This document shows, one piece after another, positions 12,802-25,268 of a stretch of 64,000 nt of DNA (the first letter of the stretch is position 1; each line of letters opens with the position of its first letter). Under the pieces are notes generated by a model. That model was not told where the DNA came from. It searched no databases and saw only the letters and a list, made by a program, of their open reading frames with translations. This stretch comes from Leptobrachium leishanense (lineage: Eukaryota; Chordata; Amphibia; Anura; Megophryidae): contig CM019065.1 in assembly GCA_009667805.1 (NCBI GenBank), positions 156,217,333 to 156,281,332 of the forward strand, given 5' to 3'. The position numbers and the translations under genes were made by a program.

Positions 12802-12980
12802 CAGGGGTCCCCAACCCTGATCCTCAGGGCCTACTAACAGGCCAGGTTTGCTAGATATCTGAAGCACAACACAGGTGATTTACTACTCAGTGATTGCAGG
12901 ATTCAGTCTGCATTTCCCCAAGGTAAACCTTAAAACCTGGCCTGTTAGTGGGCCCTGAGGACCAGGGTTGGGTACCACTG
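12802..12980. mobile_element. hAT-like MITE, family 1, copy 2
   Basis: This copy starts CAGGGGTCCCCAACCC and ends GGGTTGGGTACCACTG. The interior is shared with the copies at 604, 23869 and 47761 (GCACAACACAGGTGATTT, GATTGCAGGATTCAG). Flanks TATTAAGG and CATTTAGG agree at five of eight positions, so it appears older. Confidence 0.82.
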
Positions 12981-14090
12981 CATTTAGGCACCTGGACATT
13001 GCTAGGGACATCTTCAAGTCCCATCTTAGTATTCTTAAAGTAACACAACCCCTTGCATAAGCTGTAACTAGATTACTTGTCCACTAAAAACAAAAACACA
13101 TGCTATTGTTTTCTTTCTCTGTTTAAAATAATTGCATATAAAACGTGGAAAAAGTTAGGTTTTTATGTCATGTTTCAATTTGGTGGATTTTTTCCATGAT
13201 GCAACATTTACCAAAAACATAGCAAACATTTAACGTTACAGCTGTGTTACAGCTTCTACAGTAGTGAAGAAGCAATGTGGTGGAGGAGTGAATGTTTAGA
13301 CAAGGCTGAGGGGGTCTATTGTGTTGTGTATGCTACCAGAGATAAGCGATGGCAGCTAAAAGAGATATGACTGAGTTTAAAAGACTTCTAATCTACCCCC
13401 TGGTGACATCCCACACAATGAGTCATTTTTCTGGACTTCTGACCCGCAGAATCCATTCAATTCCTATTGCCACACAGTGAGGAGCAAGTGCTGTAAAGAC
13501 ATGGATGGGGCTATAACGCAAAAGATCACAAACTTGATGCACATTGTGACACATATATAATAAAATATTTTCTTAACTAGACATACAAGAGAAAAACAAA
13601 GCCCATGTAAGAAATCAGCAACATAAAATAAACAAAATAAATAATTTTATTTTTTGGTATTTTTTGGTCGTAGTGGACCTTTAAAGACATGTATGAAGAT
13701 TGAAGAACACTAAACTAGATCAGCCAAGCTTCCAGATGTGATAGGTCGCATACTTACAAACCTCAAGGTCAGTTTTATTAATCTGACTTTCAAATAAGTA
13801 TTTGTGTAGATTTCAGTTTATAATTTTTAATGTCTGGAGCCACAACGTCTTCCAGAGCTCTGTATAGCGGTTGATTGATATTTATAAATGGGTTTAATAT
13901 GTTTGGCAAAATTAGGTATATGTTACTGGGTAAAAAAAAAAATCCTTATCTTTGAAATATATATATATTAAATTTTTATCTGTATAAGGAGAGGATATGA
14001 TAGCTGGCTGTTATCACTTCATACTAGACCCTATGGACCCTCTCATGAGTAAGGGTCTGCCACTAGGGACATCATGAGGGGATATCTGAC

Positions 14091-14310
14091 AGGTGATAGA
14101 CGGATAAAGCTTTCCTTTGGCTGAGCTCAGGCAGATGGAAACTCACAGCTTGTCTTAAATATTCATTTTTTTTCCCCGCGATTCACTTGCAGAATTCCCA
14201 GTTCTACAAAGCATTTCCCTGCACTGTGAGGGATACTGAGAGGAAAAAGCCTAATTAAAAACGGAGGGATGTGAGGAAGTGGTATGCGGAGGTAAGACGG
14301 TGTGGAAAGC
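14091..14310. promoter_or_regulatory. Candidate noncoding element (weak)
   Basis: This unique stretch has GATAAAGC, CAGATGG E-box-type and CTAATTAAAAAC words and no relative in the window. Conservation is untested. Confidence 0.22.
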
Positions 14311-15053
14311 AGCATATTGAATTCACAAACCACAGTGTTTCACCGAATAGACCTGCAGGCGCTTGAAGAACGTGTAGTACATTAATAATCTTCCTTCAGA
14401 AAATAAAAGAGTTCATTTAGCATATTTACATTAATATACTCCAGGTGTACATTCACACATTTAAAGGAACATTACTAAAACAAAACAATTAAATGTGTTT
14501 TATTACAAGAACACAGCACTCAAAAAGGAAGGACGCTTTGAAAGAATTGAGCATGACCCTCCTAACCACCTCGGTAATGATGTCATGGTGCGTGTATACT
14601 TGTGATGACATCTTCCTTTATCGGTAGAGACACGTCATGACACAACCACCTTCTGGAAATGATAAGAAGAATATGGATGTTTTGTTGCCGTCCCAAACCA
14701 GTGACTGTACAAGCAGAAGCATTGCTGTGGTCTTGCAATGAGGATATCTCACATTGAGTGGTTATTACCCAGTTCAATGTTCAGGAAGGGTTGATGTGTC
14801 CTCTACAAAAGTGGGGACACATGCAGAGGCACAGATAGCCTTATCGATAGATGACTGTAGCTAAATAATAGGGTTCACCTTACTGAGCTATACATTAAAT
14901 TGAGGTTTCCCGTTCAAAAGTGACTTATGGCTATCGTGGGCCATGAATCATAACTGGTCCTCCCAATACAGATGAATAGAGCTAGATAGAGCCCTCCTGT
15001 TAAAGAGTGTAATAGATACAGCTATTATACATTGTCCAATTGTAAAGCTGCAT

Positions 15054-15419
15054 AAGGGTCTATTCAGAGAAAGGTGAAACTCTGGAGAACTTTTGGAGAA
15101 GTGAAAATTCTAGGTCAAAATAGAAAAAACAGAAAAATTCTCCCATTTATCTCACATTCAAAATTGGCTATATTGACCTACAGGTCTATTCACTAAAGGT
15201 GACACTCAGGAGAATGACTGGAGAAGTGAAAATTCTAGGTCAAAATAGCCAAACCATACAAATTCTCCCATTTATCTCACTTTCCAATTCGGCAATTTGG
15301 TCTAGATTGTTCTCTTCTCCTCCCAGTTCTCCTGGTTTTCACCTTTCTCTGAATAACCCTGCTACAATTTTAACTTCTCCAAAAGTTTTCCACAGTTTCA
15401 CCTTTTCTGAATTATCCTG
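15054..15419. mobile_element. Short GGGTTATTC MITE, family B, split by another copy
   Basis: The outer copy consists of 15054-15180 plus 15362-15419. Joined, it has the layout of the complete copies at 19012 and 41124: AGGTGAAACTCTGGAGAAC at the left, TCTCCAAAAGTT and TTTCACC at the right. A second family B copy sits in the middle. Confidence 0.85.
15181..15361. mobile_element. Short GGGTTATTC MITE, family B, nested copy
   Basis: This 181-bp palindrome starts CAGGTCTATTCAC and ends GAATAACCCTG. It is flanked by CTA at 15178-15180 and 15362-15364. It lies inside another member of its own family. Confidence 0.87.
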
Positions 15420-15466
15420 ATAGTTATACATGACGGAAAGAGCTCCCATTGCATAATTAGAACTAT

Positions 15467-16342
15467 CAGGGTTATTCAAAGAGATTCGAAAAGTCACTGC
15501 ACGTTCGGTGACTTTTCATTCTCTTCAATTCGGTTCCTTTTGCCGATCCCATTTCGGTGACCCTGCGGTATATTCAGAAAACACCACAGGGTCCCCGAAT
15601 TGCAGGGAAAAGCTACCGCAAACCCTCAAAAACGAACCGCAAAACCCAGCGAATGCACGCGGAAAACCCTCAAAAACATCTGGATTAACCTGCCGAAAAC
15701 CACGGAAAAACCCGAGCAGGAGCCGATCACCCGCAACGAAGCCGCCGGAAAAAGCCGAGACCGCAGAGTGAGGTGAATAAATTAGGAAAACCGTTTGTAT
15801 GAATGTTTGAAAAGTGAAACGCTGTTTGCAAAGAAACTACTGAGCGAAAATGTCTGAAATTTACATATGAGGTCCAGGGAATGATAATAAAAAGGGCTGT
15901 TACAGAAAAAATAAGTAAACTTAAAAAAAATCAAAAAAAAAAATCGGACTTTTAAAAAAAAAAATTAAGAAAAATGCTTAAAATATCCGAAAAAATCCAT
16001 AAATAAAGAGACTCTTTACTGCCGAATTTTATAATGAACGGTTTATTAGATATTGAATTAAAACGGGAATATTTTTAACATTGAAGCCTATGGGATTCTC
16101 CTGAATAAATTTGCCGAATTAAACCACCGAATGGCAGGGCATTTCGGGAACCTTTCACTGCTGGTTTTTGTTCTCTGAATAGCCGAAGCAGTGCTTTTTC
16201 ATGGGGATTTCACTGCCCTCGAACAGGCACCGTATGTTCAGGCAATTCACCTGGATTTGGCGAATTGCCTGCTCTCTGGATAGCCGAATGGCCAAGAAAG
16301 GTAACCTTTCTCAAGCAATTCGGATCTCTTTGAATAACCCTG
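15467..16342. mobile_element. Long GGGTTATTC MITE, family A, copy 3
   Basis: This 876-bp element starts CAGGGTTATTCAAAGAG and ends CTCTTTGAATAACCCTG, with TAT flanks at 15464-15466 and 16343-16345. The left side carries the hairpin (GAAAAGTCACTG and CGGTGACTTTTC). It is close to copy 2 without the LINE tail. Frames at 15508-15771 and 16201-16497 are incidental. Confidence 0.87.
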
Positions 16343-17039
16343 TATATGTTCAGTGTTACCAGCAGGGGGTGACAGCCTATGATTTCTTTATGGGTGCTGC
16401 GGTTCCAAGGGGCCCAGGCCTCTGCTAAACCTGTTAGCAATTTGTCTATGTGCCTCTGGATGTAAGGGTCCCTCTTTATCACCCAGGACTGGACCACCAG
16501 AATAGCAAGATATTTCCTAGTGGACCACAGCTTATATCAATAAACTCAGATAGACCTAGGATGTTGCCCTACACAAGAGTGTGCACATCTTTCTAACCCC
16601 CAACCCTAACACTCATTTCCCCATTAATCGCAATCTCAACCGTAGAGTCAGTTTAGTGGCTTATTCTATTATGTGCCATTTTTAACATCAGTGTGAATGA
16701 TCATGATTACCAAAATGACAAAAAAAAAATAATGGGCATGCATGTTTGTATTGTCTGAAGCGTAGCCTGTATCTACTTTATTATCTACAAGAACCTATTT
16801 TTAATTTCTTCTTTTTTGCATAACAATGCATGGCCCTTATGTACTAATCCACTATTTGTTCACAGACTCTTTCATTGTCACTGGAAAACCGAACAATCCA
16901 TTAAACAAATTTCCAGTTAACAACCAGTTAAAAATAAGGATTTATCTTGCTATACCTGCGAACATATTAAATCTGTACCTTGATGCAATCAGATAATTGG
17001 ACTATTGGGAGTTCTATCTGCTGCTATTCCATACTCATA

Positions 17040-17280
17040 GCTCCAACATACTCTGGAGCGCACATTCATTCTGTGTAATGATTGGCAGTAAATGGAAGTG
17101 TAAGTGGATCCGTTCTACTCGGTGAAACCCACACAGCAAGTCGTATAAATCTTTCTCCTGAACTTCCTCTCTACAGGGCGATATTTTGTTTCATTTACAC
17201 TGTACGCTCATCAGCAGAGAGCTTTCCAACACACCAGCGCACCTCATTAAATAAACTAGTGTAAAACATGCCAATTAATA
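17040..17280. promoter_or_regulatory. Candidate noncoding element (weak)
   Basis: This unique stretch includes TGATTGGCAG, CTCATTAAATAAAC and CCAATTAATATATTAATG. No repeat ends were found. It is a modest candidate only. Confidence 0.25.
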
Positions 17281-17777
17281 TATTAATGTGCAGGCTGGTG
17301 GGGAGGGAGAGCGGCCCCCCAAAATCCCATGTGAGAGGCTGCTAGCTACAGACCAATCCAGCAGAGACTCGTTTAGAAATTACCCACAATGCCTCACCAA
17401 AGTGTGTTTCTGATACCAGTATGCACAAGGGGGCTTTAAATAATGGATTGCAACAGGAATCATTAAAACAAAATGCATTTTTTTCCGTTGGATTTTTCTT
17501 TTCCTTTGGCGAGGATAAAATGCGGGATGTAGAAACTCTCTGCTTTCTGACTCGGCGTTGTTGCATTTTTATTCTTTTAACCCCATCTTTCTCAAGATTA
17601 CTTTGTTAGGGATTGGGACCCATGACTATATAGAAAGATACATTTATACTAGGGCACACAGAAAGGTATTGGGTGAACCCGTACCCTATATTTTGTGACT
17701 GGCTGAGGTATATGAGAGTTGCTGTGCTAATTGAGTTTCCATTCATATTTCACTACTCCAGATGTAATAGCCTTTAA

Positions 17778-18301
17778 CCCCTTAAGGACCAAGGGTCTTT
17801 AGGCTAGGGTCAGACGAGCGCATTTTGTACGGACTGTGCGTCCGTGCAGTACGGACGTACTTTCTGACTGACGACAAGGTATTTGCCACACGGTCTGTTT
17901 TTTTCACTGACGTTTTTTTTGACTGATGTAGCAGGGAAAATAAATTAAAATGCAAAACCATTTTGTCCGTCAAAAATGCTGGACGCATAAATGCAGTCCG
18001 TCTGACCTCGTTCCGTCACTCACACACAAAGCTATGCGGATGTTGTGGATGCAACGCACTCTGTGCGTCCATCCTAGCAGATTTACATTCTTGCCTAACC
18101 TGCGTCCATTTGCCGTGTCCATTATGCGTCGCAGTTCGGTGCGGACGTACTTCGTGTGTGAGGCTCCATTGGTCATAATTATATGCTATAACGGATGTAT
18201 AAATGTGCGGCAACACGGACGTGATCAGTGCGCTCGTCTGACACGGGCCTTAAAGTCAATGTATTTATGACACAACAGTTACGTCATTGGTCCTTAAGGG
18301 G
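17778..18301. mobile_element. TTAA-flanked MITE (CCCCTTAAGGACC ends) with nested insertion
   Basis: The ends CCCCTTAAGGACCAA and TTGGTCCTTAAGGGG are inverted repeats. TTAA flanks both sides (17774-17777 and 18302-18305), the target used by piggyBac and Kolobok elements. Without the nested family C element the original is only about 73 bp. A lone end of the same family (TCCTTAAGGGGTTAA) is at 19802-19816. Confidence 0.82.
17802..18249. mobile_element. Harbinger-like MITE, family C, copy 2 (nested)
   Basis: This 448-bp element starts GGCTAGGGTCAGACGAGCGC and ends GCTCGTCTGACACGGGCC. It is flanked by TTA at 17799-17801 and 18250-18252. TTA/TAA 3-bp targets are the hallmark of PIF/Harbinger elements. 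It interrupts the TTAA-flanked palindrome. Overlapping frames on both strands are by-products of its GC-richer composition. Confidence 0.88.
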
Positions 18302-18451
18302 TTAAATTAAGCAGGGGTCAATATGCTGTAAGTAACCACAGGATGCGTACCATCCCATGACAGTGAATGATGAAAAAGGGAATACCAAGGGGTGAACATT
18401 TGTGATTTGAGCCCAAAATAATTTTCCCATGAAAATTAGATTCCAAGACTC

Positions 18452-18590
18452 TAGATTGCAAGCTCTTTTGATGTGAGCTCTATATTTTTTCTGATTCTCA
18501 AATTTGTAATTTTTGCTCTTTCCATTCTGATCTGACATAACATCATATGTATAAATAATGATGATAATAATAATAATAATATTACAACAA
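18452..18590 (+). mobile_element. L2-type LINE tail, decayed
   Basis: AGATTGCAAGCTCTTTTGATG leads to ATAAATAATGATGATAATAA, which is the layout of an L2-type 3' end with its microsatellite tail. Confidence 0.5.
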
Positions 18591-19011
18591 ACCTAATGGG
18601 CTTACAGTAGAAGTCTTTTTTTGCACTTTACCAAAGAGCTGTAGGTTATTAAATTCCATCTGTTTCTACCCTCTATGAGAATATTGTCCTTAAGTCTCCC
18701 CACCATTCACTGTTTTCATTCACTTCATTGGTACAAAAAGCCTTGAAGTGTGATTAATGCTGCATAGGAAAAGATCTCAGTCCAGTGGCTAACACATGTG
18801 GATTATTTCCCTTTCCTGCAAGGTAACCTGACCCATTCTTATCACCAACAGAATGCTTTGGTTCAGACTGAATTCCAACCATTTAACCAGGTCTGGCTTT
18901 TTGCAAACCTTCCCATTGTGAAAGCTTCTCAGTCATTTACTTTTTTTCAAGTAACTCTATACACAATAACCCATATCGTGAGTTGGTTTTTTTTCTTCAT
19001 TGACTCCCCAT

Positions 19012-19193
19012 CAGGGATATTCAGAGAAAGGTGAAACTCTGGAGAACTTTTGGAGAGGTGAAAATTCTAGGTCAAAATAGCCGATTTGGAAAGTGAGATA
19101 AATGGAAGAATTTTTCTGGTTTGGCTATTTTGACCTAGAATTTTCACTTCTCCAAACGTTCTCCAGAGTTTCACCATTCTCTGAATAACCCTG
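19012..19193. mobile_element. Short GGGTTATTC MITE, family B, intact copy
   Basis: This 182-bp element is an almost complete palindrome. It starts CAGGGATATTCAGAGAAAGG and ends CTCTGAATAACCCTG. CAT flanks both sides (19009-19011 and 19194-19196). Confidence 0.88.
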
Positions 19194-19405
19194 CATGTTG
19201 CCATTACTCCCACTCACCTATATTTGTATGTAATTTGATGAGATTACTTTATTCACTTGCACCTCTCCATTTTTAATAACCATTTATATGAATAGATTTT
19301 AATTATTAAAAAAATGTACATTTGCTCCTAAGATTTATAGTAGTGCAATTATCAATTGAGGTGTATATTTATGTAGTTCCATGTAATGCACTGCTTAAGC
19401 ATTAA

Positions 19406-19545
19406 CAGGGATGTCACACTATGCGCCCCCCCAAAAATGTTGATGCTGTACGTTTCTAAGAGTCCATTGAAAGCAATGGATGACCAGAAATTCACGGGAG
19501 TTGTGGATCAGCAACATTTGGGGGGACCAGAGTTTGAGATCCCTG
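19406..19545. mobile_element. hAT-like palindromic MITE
   Basis: The element starts CAGGGATGTCACACT and ends AGAGTTTGAGATCCCTG. Its arms are partly inverted around 19470. It is related to 6279-6394. No clear target duplication was found. Confidence 0.65.
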
Positions 19546-19581
19546 TTCTAGTAGGTCAGCTTGTCACAAATGCCATGACCT

Positions 19582-19784
19582 TTTTTTTGAGAAAGGATTT
19601 TACCAGGAAGGATACATTGAGATTTCTCTTGTTTTCAGGTATGTCCTGGGTGGTGAGTATGTACCGTTAGGTATCTTGCCCAAGGACACTTACTGGGGAG
19701 GTGCTCTTGCTGGGATCGAGCCCATGTCTCCACAGACTCTCTCCATGCAGAGCAGTGATGTTACCTCTACTCCACCCAGCTGGT
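19582..19784 (-). mobile_element. tRNA-derived SINE, full-length type
   Basis: On the minus strand the element runs from a GCTGGGTGGAG head through a tRNA-like B box (here GGGCTCGATCCC) to CCTTGGGCAAGATAC, and ends in an A-rich tail (poly-T at 19580 on the plus strand). The same family is at 25105, 27913 and 36508. Confidence 0.82.
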
Positions 19785-20639
19785 CTTTAAAGACCCTTGA
19801 TCCTTAAGGGGTTAAACCTCTTGTTTTTTTGTCTTCTTAATTTGTCTTTGTCGTTCTACTAGTAGAAAGCATTATTGCTATATGAGTGACTAAGGCATTG
19901 ATATTAATAGGTATTGTAAGTATTCATCTATTTACTATTATTACTATTATCATCAAAACAGCAGCATTTTCTGCACCGATCGAAAATATAAAGCATCGAA
20001 GTAAAACTACCAAAACGACTAAATTTGGGAAAACAGAAACAAGTCACAAAAACAGCAAATGGAATCTATTCCCCACTCTCACCAGAACGAAATCTAGGTA
20101 TGTACAAGCAGTGTACGTGTCTTTGGGTAATATGTGACTTATGCTCACTGTGTGGTATTCCGTGTTCCATGGGAAAGTAACTCTCAGGCTCATTTGCCAT
20201 AAAAATGTGTTTTTCCCCCTAAACGTTTGGCAGTCAAAGTGAAATAAAATGAAACCAGTTAGGCGAAGCGGAAGGTCATAACTGTTCTCCTGAACCCAGC
20301 AGATGAGAGGTGAAGGATTTGTAAAGTAAAGTTTTTCCAAGCTGTTCTCAAGCTTTAGCAAAAGAGATGATCTTACATCCGAATGTCACAGGCGGTGTGT
20401 CACAAAACAGATGTTCTCTCAATGCATAGGGAAGGCGCAAAAACAACAGTTCTCCACCAAAAAAATTAGGGGAAAAAAAAGGAATTTGGGATGTGACAGA
20501 ATAAGTAAAGTAGAGAAATGAAGGATGTTTCTGGGAACGTTAAATGCTAGAACAAGCGAAAGGAATGTAATATGAGAAGCAATGCTTTTTTGGAAGCATA
20601 TTCCATCAAAACATTATAGAATAAGGAAAATCGATTAAT

Positions 20640-20880
20640 ACGCGGACGGTGTCCTACTGAGTACGGACGTAGGCCGAGGACTCCATCAGCCCTAGATTTG
20701 TGCTTTTCTATTTGTAAAGTATAAATGTTAGAGCTGTGCCACTGTTGAAGAAGGAGTTTGCACAGACTCCATTGAGCCCTCGGCTAATTAAGAAAGAAGC
20801 AGGTGTGCAAAAAAAATCTAATTTAGGCAATTGTTTGTAATTAATAATGTTTACTTCAAGTCTCTTATATGAGGCGGCTG
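20640..20880. promoter_or_regulatory. Candidate noncoding element
   Basis: This unique stretch includes GGCTAATTAAGAAAG, GCAGGTGTGC (E-box-like) and TTTGTAATTAATAATG. It shows no repeat ends. Composition and word content resemble developmental enhancers, but this is only an impression. Confidence 0.28.
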
Positions 20881-23860
20881 GCCAAACCTCTGGAGTGATC
20901 GCAACCATTAACTACAGCTCCCACTGTAATAATTAGAGGGGAGGAATGCAAAAGGGGAGGACAGCAAGGAAAGGATGGAGGGGAAAGATACAAAGTCAAA
21001 GGGAATAGAAGAATAAAAGAAAAACAATGAATTAAGAAAGGGGCCTGTAGGAATGCTGCTTTCTGACCATAGACCATTCTGACCATCATTGGGAAACAAA
21101 CTAGACAAAGCTTTCATAGTATTAATTCCACCTGGATGTTTTGCTAGGAACAAAAATACCGAAAATCCTATCACAGAATATACAGGTCCCCTCATCTGAC
21201 AAACATGGTGGTAGGAGCACGTTTCTGTCGTATTTGTCTCTCCTGATACCCCATGAAAGTTTGGATGGGTACCCCATGCTTTGCCAAACCCCCAAGATCT
21301 ATGACATGGTTCCTATAAATGTTGCCGCTTCTCCAAGATCTGAAACGGGAGAAAACTATTTTTCGTATAGCCGAGTCATTAAAATGCGACCGTGCGTTCA
21401 GATTTTTATAATTTTAATTAGGCCTTTTTAGTTCCTGCGAGAAATCCTCTTATTCCCCATATCAGAAATTAAATAGACATTTGCTCAAAAAAATTTAATG
21501 CAAATGTTTTTGAAATGATGCAAACATAAGCAGCAATAATACAAAGAGCGCCACTGGGAGCCATCCTCACTCATCAATCCTCCGCATCCACAGAGATTAG
21601 AATCTCTTACATGTTGCAGATTGGGTCTAATACGGTTCCAGTGGAAATAATTTGAGAAGATGGTAACATTATTATCAAGAAGAGAACCCTGTTTTTTAGA
21701 TTTGTCTTCAGACGTTATATTCAAAGATCAATATTTTGAAAAAAGCCCTTGAGAGAGAGCACTGGACATGGACAACAAAGCACGGTCAAACTGATTACTC
21801 CATCATTAGAATTTTACGGTGACATTGTTGTCGTAAATAACACCCAATATTCTATCAATGGTACAGCAGGAAGGTTATATAATTCTTTATAAAATGTTTA
21901 CTTGTTTTATAAAATCCTAACCTATATTGTGTTCATTGTTTGTTTATAAAAACTGTTTCTGTTAAAACGACACAGCAAGAGTAAGTCATACACACAAAAT
22001 TTGTATAACACAGCTTTTGTAAATAGAGCCTGTGGAGGACATTTGATCTTGCAATTTACTGCTCGTGTGGCATGCAGCTAATGCACACATCCCATGTATA
22101 ATGGTTCTGCAATACACACATAAACAATACAGCTCATTACTCACAAAAGTGCAACATAAATAGCTTATGGCTCACAAGCAGCGTGCATATAGAGTCTGGT
22201 ACAACACACATGCAGAGCTTCAGCATATAGAGTTTATTATGAGAAAATAAAACCCTCTAAGTCAGATGAATAATTAATAACGCTTTGATATATACAATTG
22301 TTGTGCATTAAATTATAATTAGAGATGATACCCTGCTTTTGTCCCAGGAGAGATGTGATCTTCTGCAAGAGAGAAATCAGATTCTCCCCCAAATCAGAGC
22401 TCTGTATTCTAACTCTACCGTCGTCCAGTGATTTGAATTAGCTATTTAGGGTAATTCATCTTCATTCAGTCCTCTGGTTCTACATTTCTGAGGACCTTGG
22501 CATGTCCACATATAAGCTCCAACTAGGATGCGAAAGGGTTACTTCTGGGCATTCTGGGAAGTTCCTTGCTCCTTTTTCAGGTCCACAGGGATTCCCCATT
22601 TACTACAGTCAGCAGAGCTAAGGTCAGCAGGTTAAAACAGAAAGATCCCCCTAGGACTTTTGGAGCCTACTTTAACAGCTAACAATTCCACTCCTTGGCA
22701 CTTATGGCAATGCAAAAAAAGAAAATCCCATCTAAAATGCAGGCTCTTGTAGAAACAAACCGTGCAATATAAACACAAATCTCAACGCATCTACAACCAT
22801 GTGCTACAGGACAAAATATAATATCTGTTTATACGAAATACAACCTCTAAAGTTATGTGTCAAAAAATGTTACAACCATGATTAATGCTCATTGTGGCAA
22901 CACATCTTGGCAACTGTTGGCTTCCCATTGTGGTTTAATCAATCCTCATCATCCTAGAGCAGCAAAGGGATATCTAAGGTGATGATTTGTTGTCCATCAA
23001 AACCTGGAGGTGTGGTGATCTTAATCATTTTGCACAGTAGTATCAGATAGGTAGATAGGATTTATTTTTGGAATAAATGCTAAACATGCAACTACAAAAC
23101 AAAGTTTATCGTTATAGGGTTCTGAGGGTAAAAGGGTTGAAGTCATTTTTTGTCCTAACCCATTTTATGGCCTTGATATTTTTCCAATGACCTGAAGAAA
23201 ATGATTTTTGCTTTCCAGTATTCTGATTTTTATTAGTGGTTGTCATAATATAGTGTTATTTGATCATAACAAAACCAAAGTGGAGTGTGACTGCCAGAGG
23301 GTTGAGTGTCTGCAGTAGGGTAGGTTGCACACAACTAAGCTGCTCTTTTCTGTATCTGTTCTTATTAACGCAGAGGACAGTCCAATCTAAATAATAGTTT
23401 CGCCAGAGATTGTAATCATCATTATTATTTTTTCCCTAATTATATCATGCCATTTTAGGATTAAAGTCATTTATGGGAATTGACAGATATTGGGAGAGAT
23501 GAAGATTGCAGTCTTGCTGTACATATCCTCATTTTTCAAGATAATTAATAGACACCCTGGATTAGAGAAATGTTCACACATCGAATGTTCTCTGCTTCGT
23601 AAATTACCCATATTAGTTGCCAATGATTGGAGCATATTGGTGCAAAGGACTTAATGATTTCATCAATCAGATCCTGAGCTAATGCCTCTAAAAACACGAC
23701 AAGTATCAATGGGGGAGGTGGATGCATCATTTTATCAGAATCTTCTATAAGGAACGCGTAATGTGGTTATTTGTACTAAAATGTGAAGGGTTAGTGTGTT
23801 GCTCACAAAAATTCATTATGATGTGAAGAGTGAAAACAAAGGACTTGACATTGCTTCAAA
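20881..23860. other. Intron stretch without recognisable features
   Basis: I see no exon, repeat end or RNA gene in this 3 kb of AT-rich intron 6. Short open frames at 20865-21431 and 21485-21724 have no domain or splice context and are treated as chance. The sequence appears unique within the window. Confidence 0.6.
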
Positions 23861-23868
23861 CTGTAAGG

Positions 23869-24057
23869 CAGTGTTTCCCAACCGGTTCTCAGGAGTCAGG
23901 ACCCACAAACAGTTTAGGTTTTGGTAGATATCTGAAGCACAGCACAGGTGATATGATTTGCTGCTCAGTGATCGCAGGATTCAGTCTGTATTTCCCCAAG
24001 GGAATCCTTAAAATCTGGCCTGTTAGTGGGTCCTGAGGACAGTTTTGGGAAACATTG
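23869..24057. mobile_element. hAT-like MITE, family 1, copy 3
   Basis: This 189-bp copy starts CAGTGTTTCCCAACC and ends TTTTGGGAAACATTG. The flanks CTGTAAGG (23861-23868) and CTGTAAAG (24058-24065) agree at seven of eight positions. It carries CCCAAGGGAAT at 23995-24005, a good match to the EBF binding core. Confidence 0.88.
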
Positions 24058-25104
24058 CTGTAAAGCCTTTGTCAAAACTAAGCAAACACCATCACAAGTA
24101 GAAACATTGTCACCTTCTGCATTGGAATGATGGAATAAATTACCATTGACCATGATTGGTGTTGAAGATTCCATTAGTGTGTTTTCTGTGCCTTTGGAAG
24201 TGACCTTTGACCCATCATCATGTTAATGCCCCATTGACATACATTGTGGTCCCTTTTCTATATTGTTTTTTAAATTCTTTACTTGGTGAACAGGAAGACT
24301 TGGCTTCTGAAGGATACATCTGTCACGGTAAGCAATATGAACCATTATACTAACGGATTCCCTAAAATCAGCAACCCAGAAATTTCTAACTCTTTGTTTT
24401 ATCGCATAGCCCTTATAATAAATCAACACTGAAGCCAGGATGAGACAGAAATACTTTTAATCTATTTTGGGCCATGATCTGTGGATATTATAAGTTAATA
24501 TACTGGTGGTCAGACCTTGTAAAAATTATTTAGTATTGTAGTAAAAGCAGTGGAGTTATCCAGGACAGCTTCCTCCTTCTTTAGCTATTTTGAAATGCTC
24601 AATTAAATCTCTTCAATCTGCTATTCATTCTATTGTCCCTCATGCTTCACTGATATTTACTGTCTCTGACTGCAGCTATTTTCCCATGTGCAGTTGGTGA
24701 TAGGTCCTCTCTACCACCTATTCTCCAGCTTGTGTTTATTTACCCCATTGATCTTCTATATACACAGTGAAAACTCAAGCAAAACATTTTCCATATTCAC
24801 AGTTTTACTTATCCACAGTTGTCCACATAAATTAAGCCATTAGTCACTTTGTGGTTGTCTCATTTATCAGATTGCAACTCATTGTATAGTATTCACATAG
24901 CTTTTATTATTATAATTGTTCTATTTGATTATTAGTTATGGTTGGTAATGTCTTATTGTGCCTAATTTATACATTATACTTTATTATAGCTATGTATAGC
25001 ATACCATTTGCTGCTATCCAGTTTCTCTGGTATGCATGGGGGATACCAGGATCTTACACATATATTTTGGATTATTTTATTGATGTCAGTATATTTTTAT
25101 AGAG

Positions 25105-25268
25105 AAAGGATTTTACCAGGAAGGATACATTGAGATTTCTCTCGTTTTCAAGTATGTCCTGGGTGGCGAGTATGTACCGTTAGGTGCTCTTGCCGGGATC
25201 AAACCTGTGTCTCCACAGTCTCTCTCCACGGTTATAGAGCAGTGATGTTACCTCTACGCCACCCAGCA
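25105..25268 (-). mobile_element. tRNA-derived SINE, internally deleted
   Basis: It matches the SINE at 27913-28124 in the same orientation. It lacks the segment around TTGCCCAAGGACACTTACTGG and reads straight from GTACCGTTAGG into GTGCTCTTGCCGGGATC. The head CCACCCAGC is intact. Confidence 0.8.
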
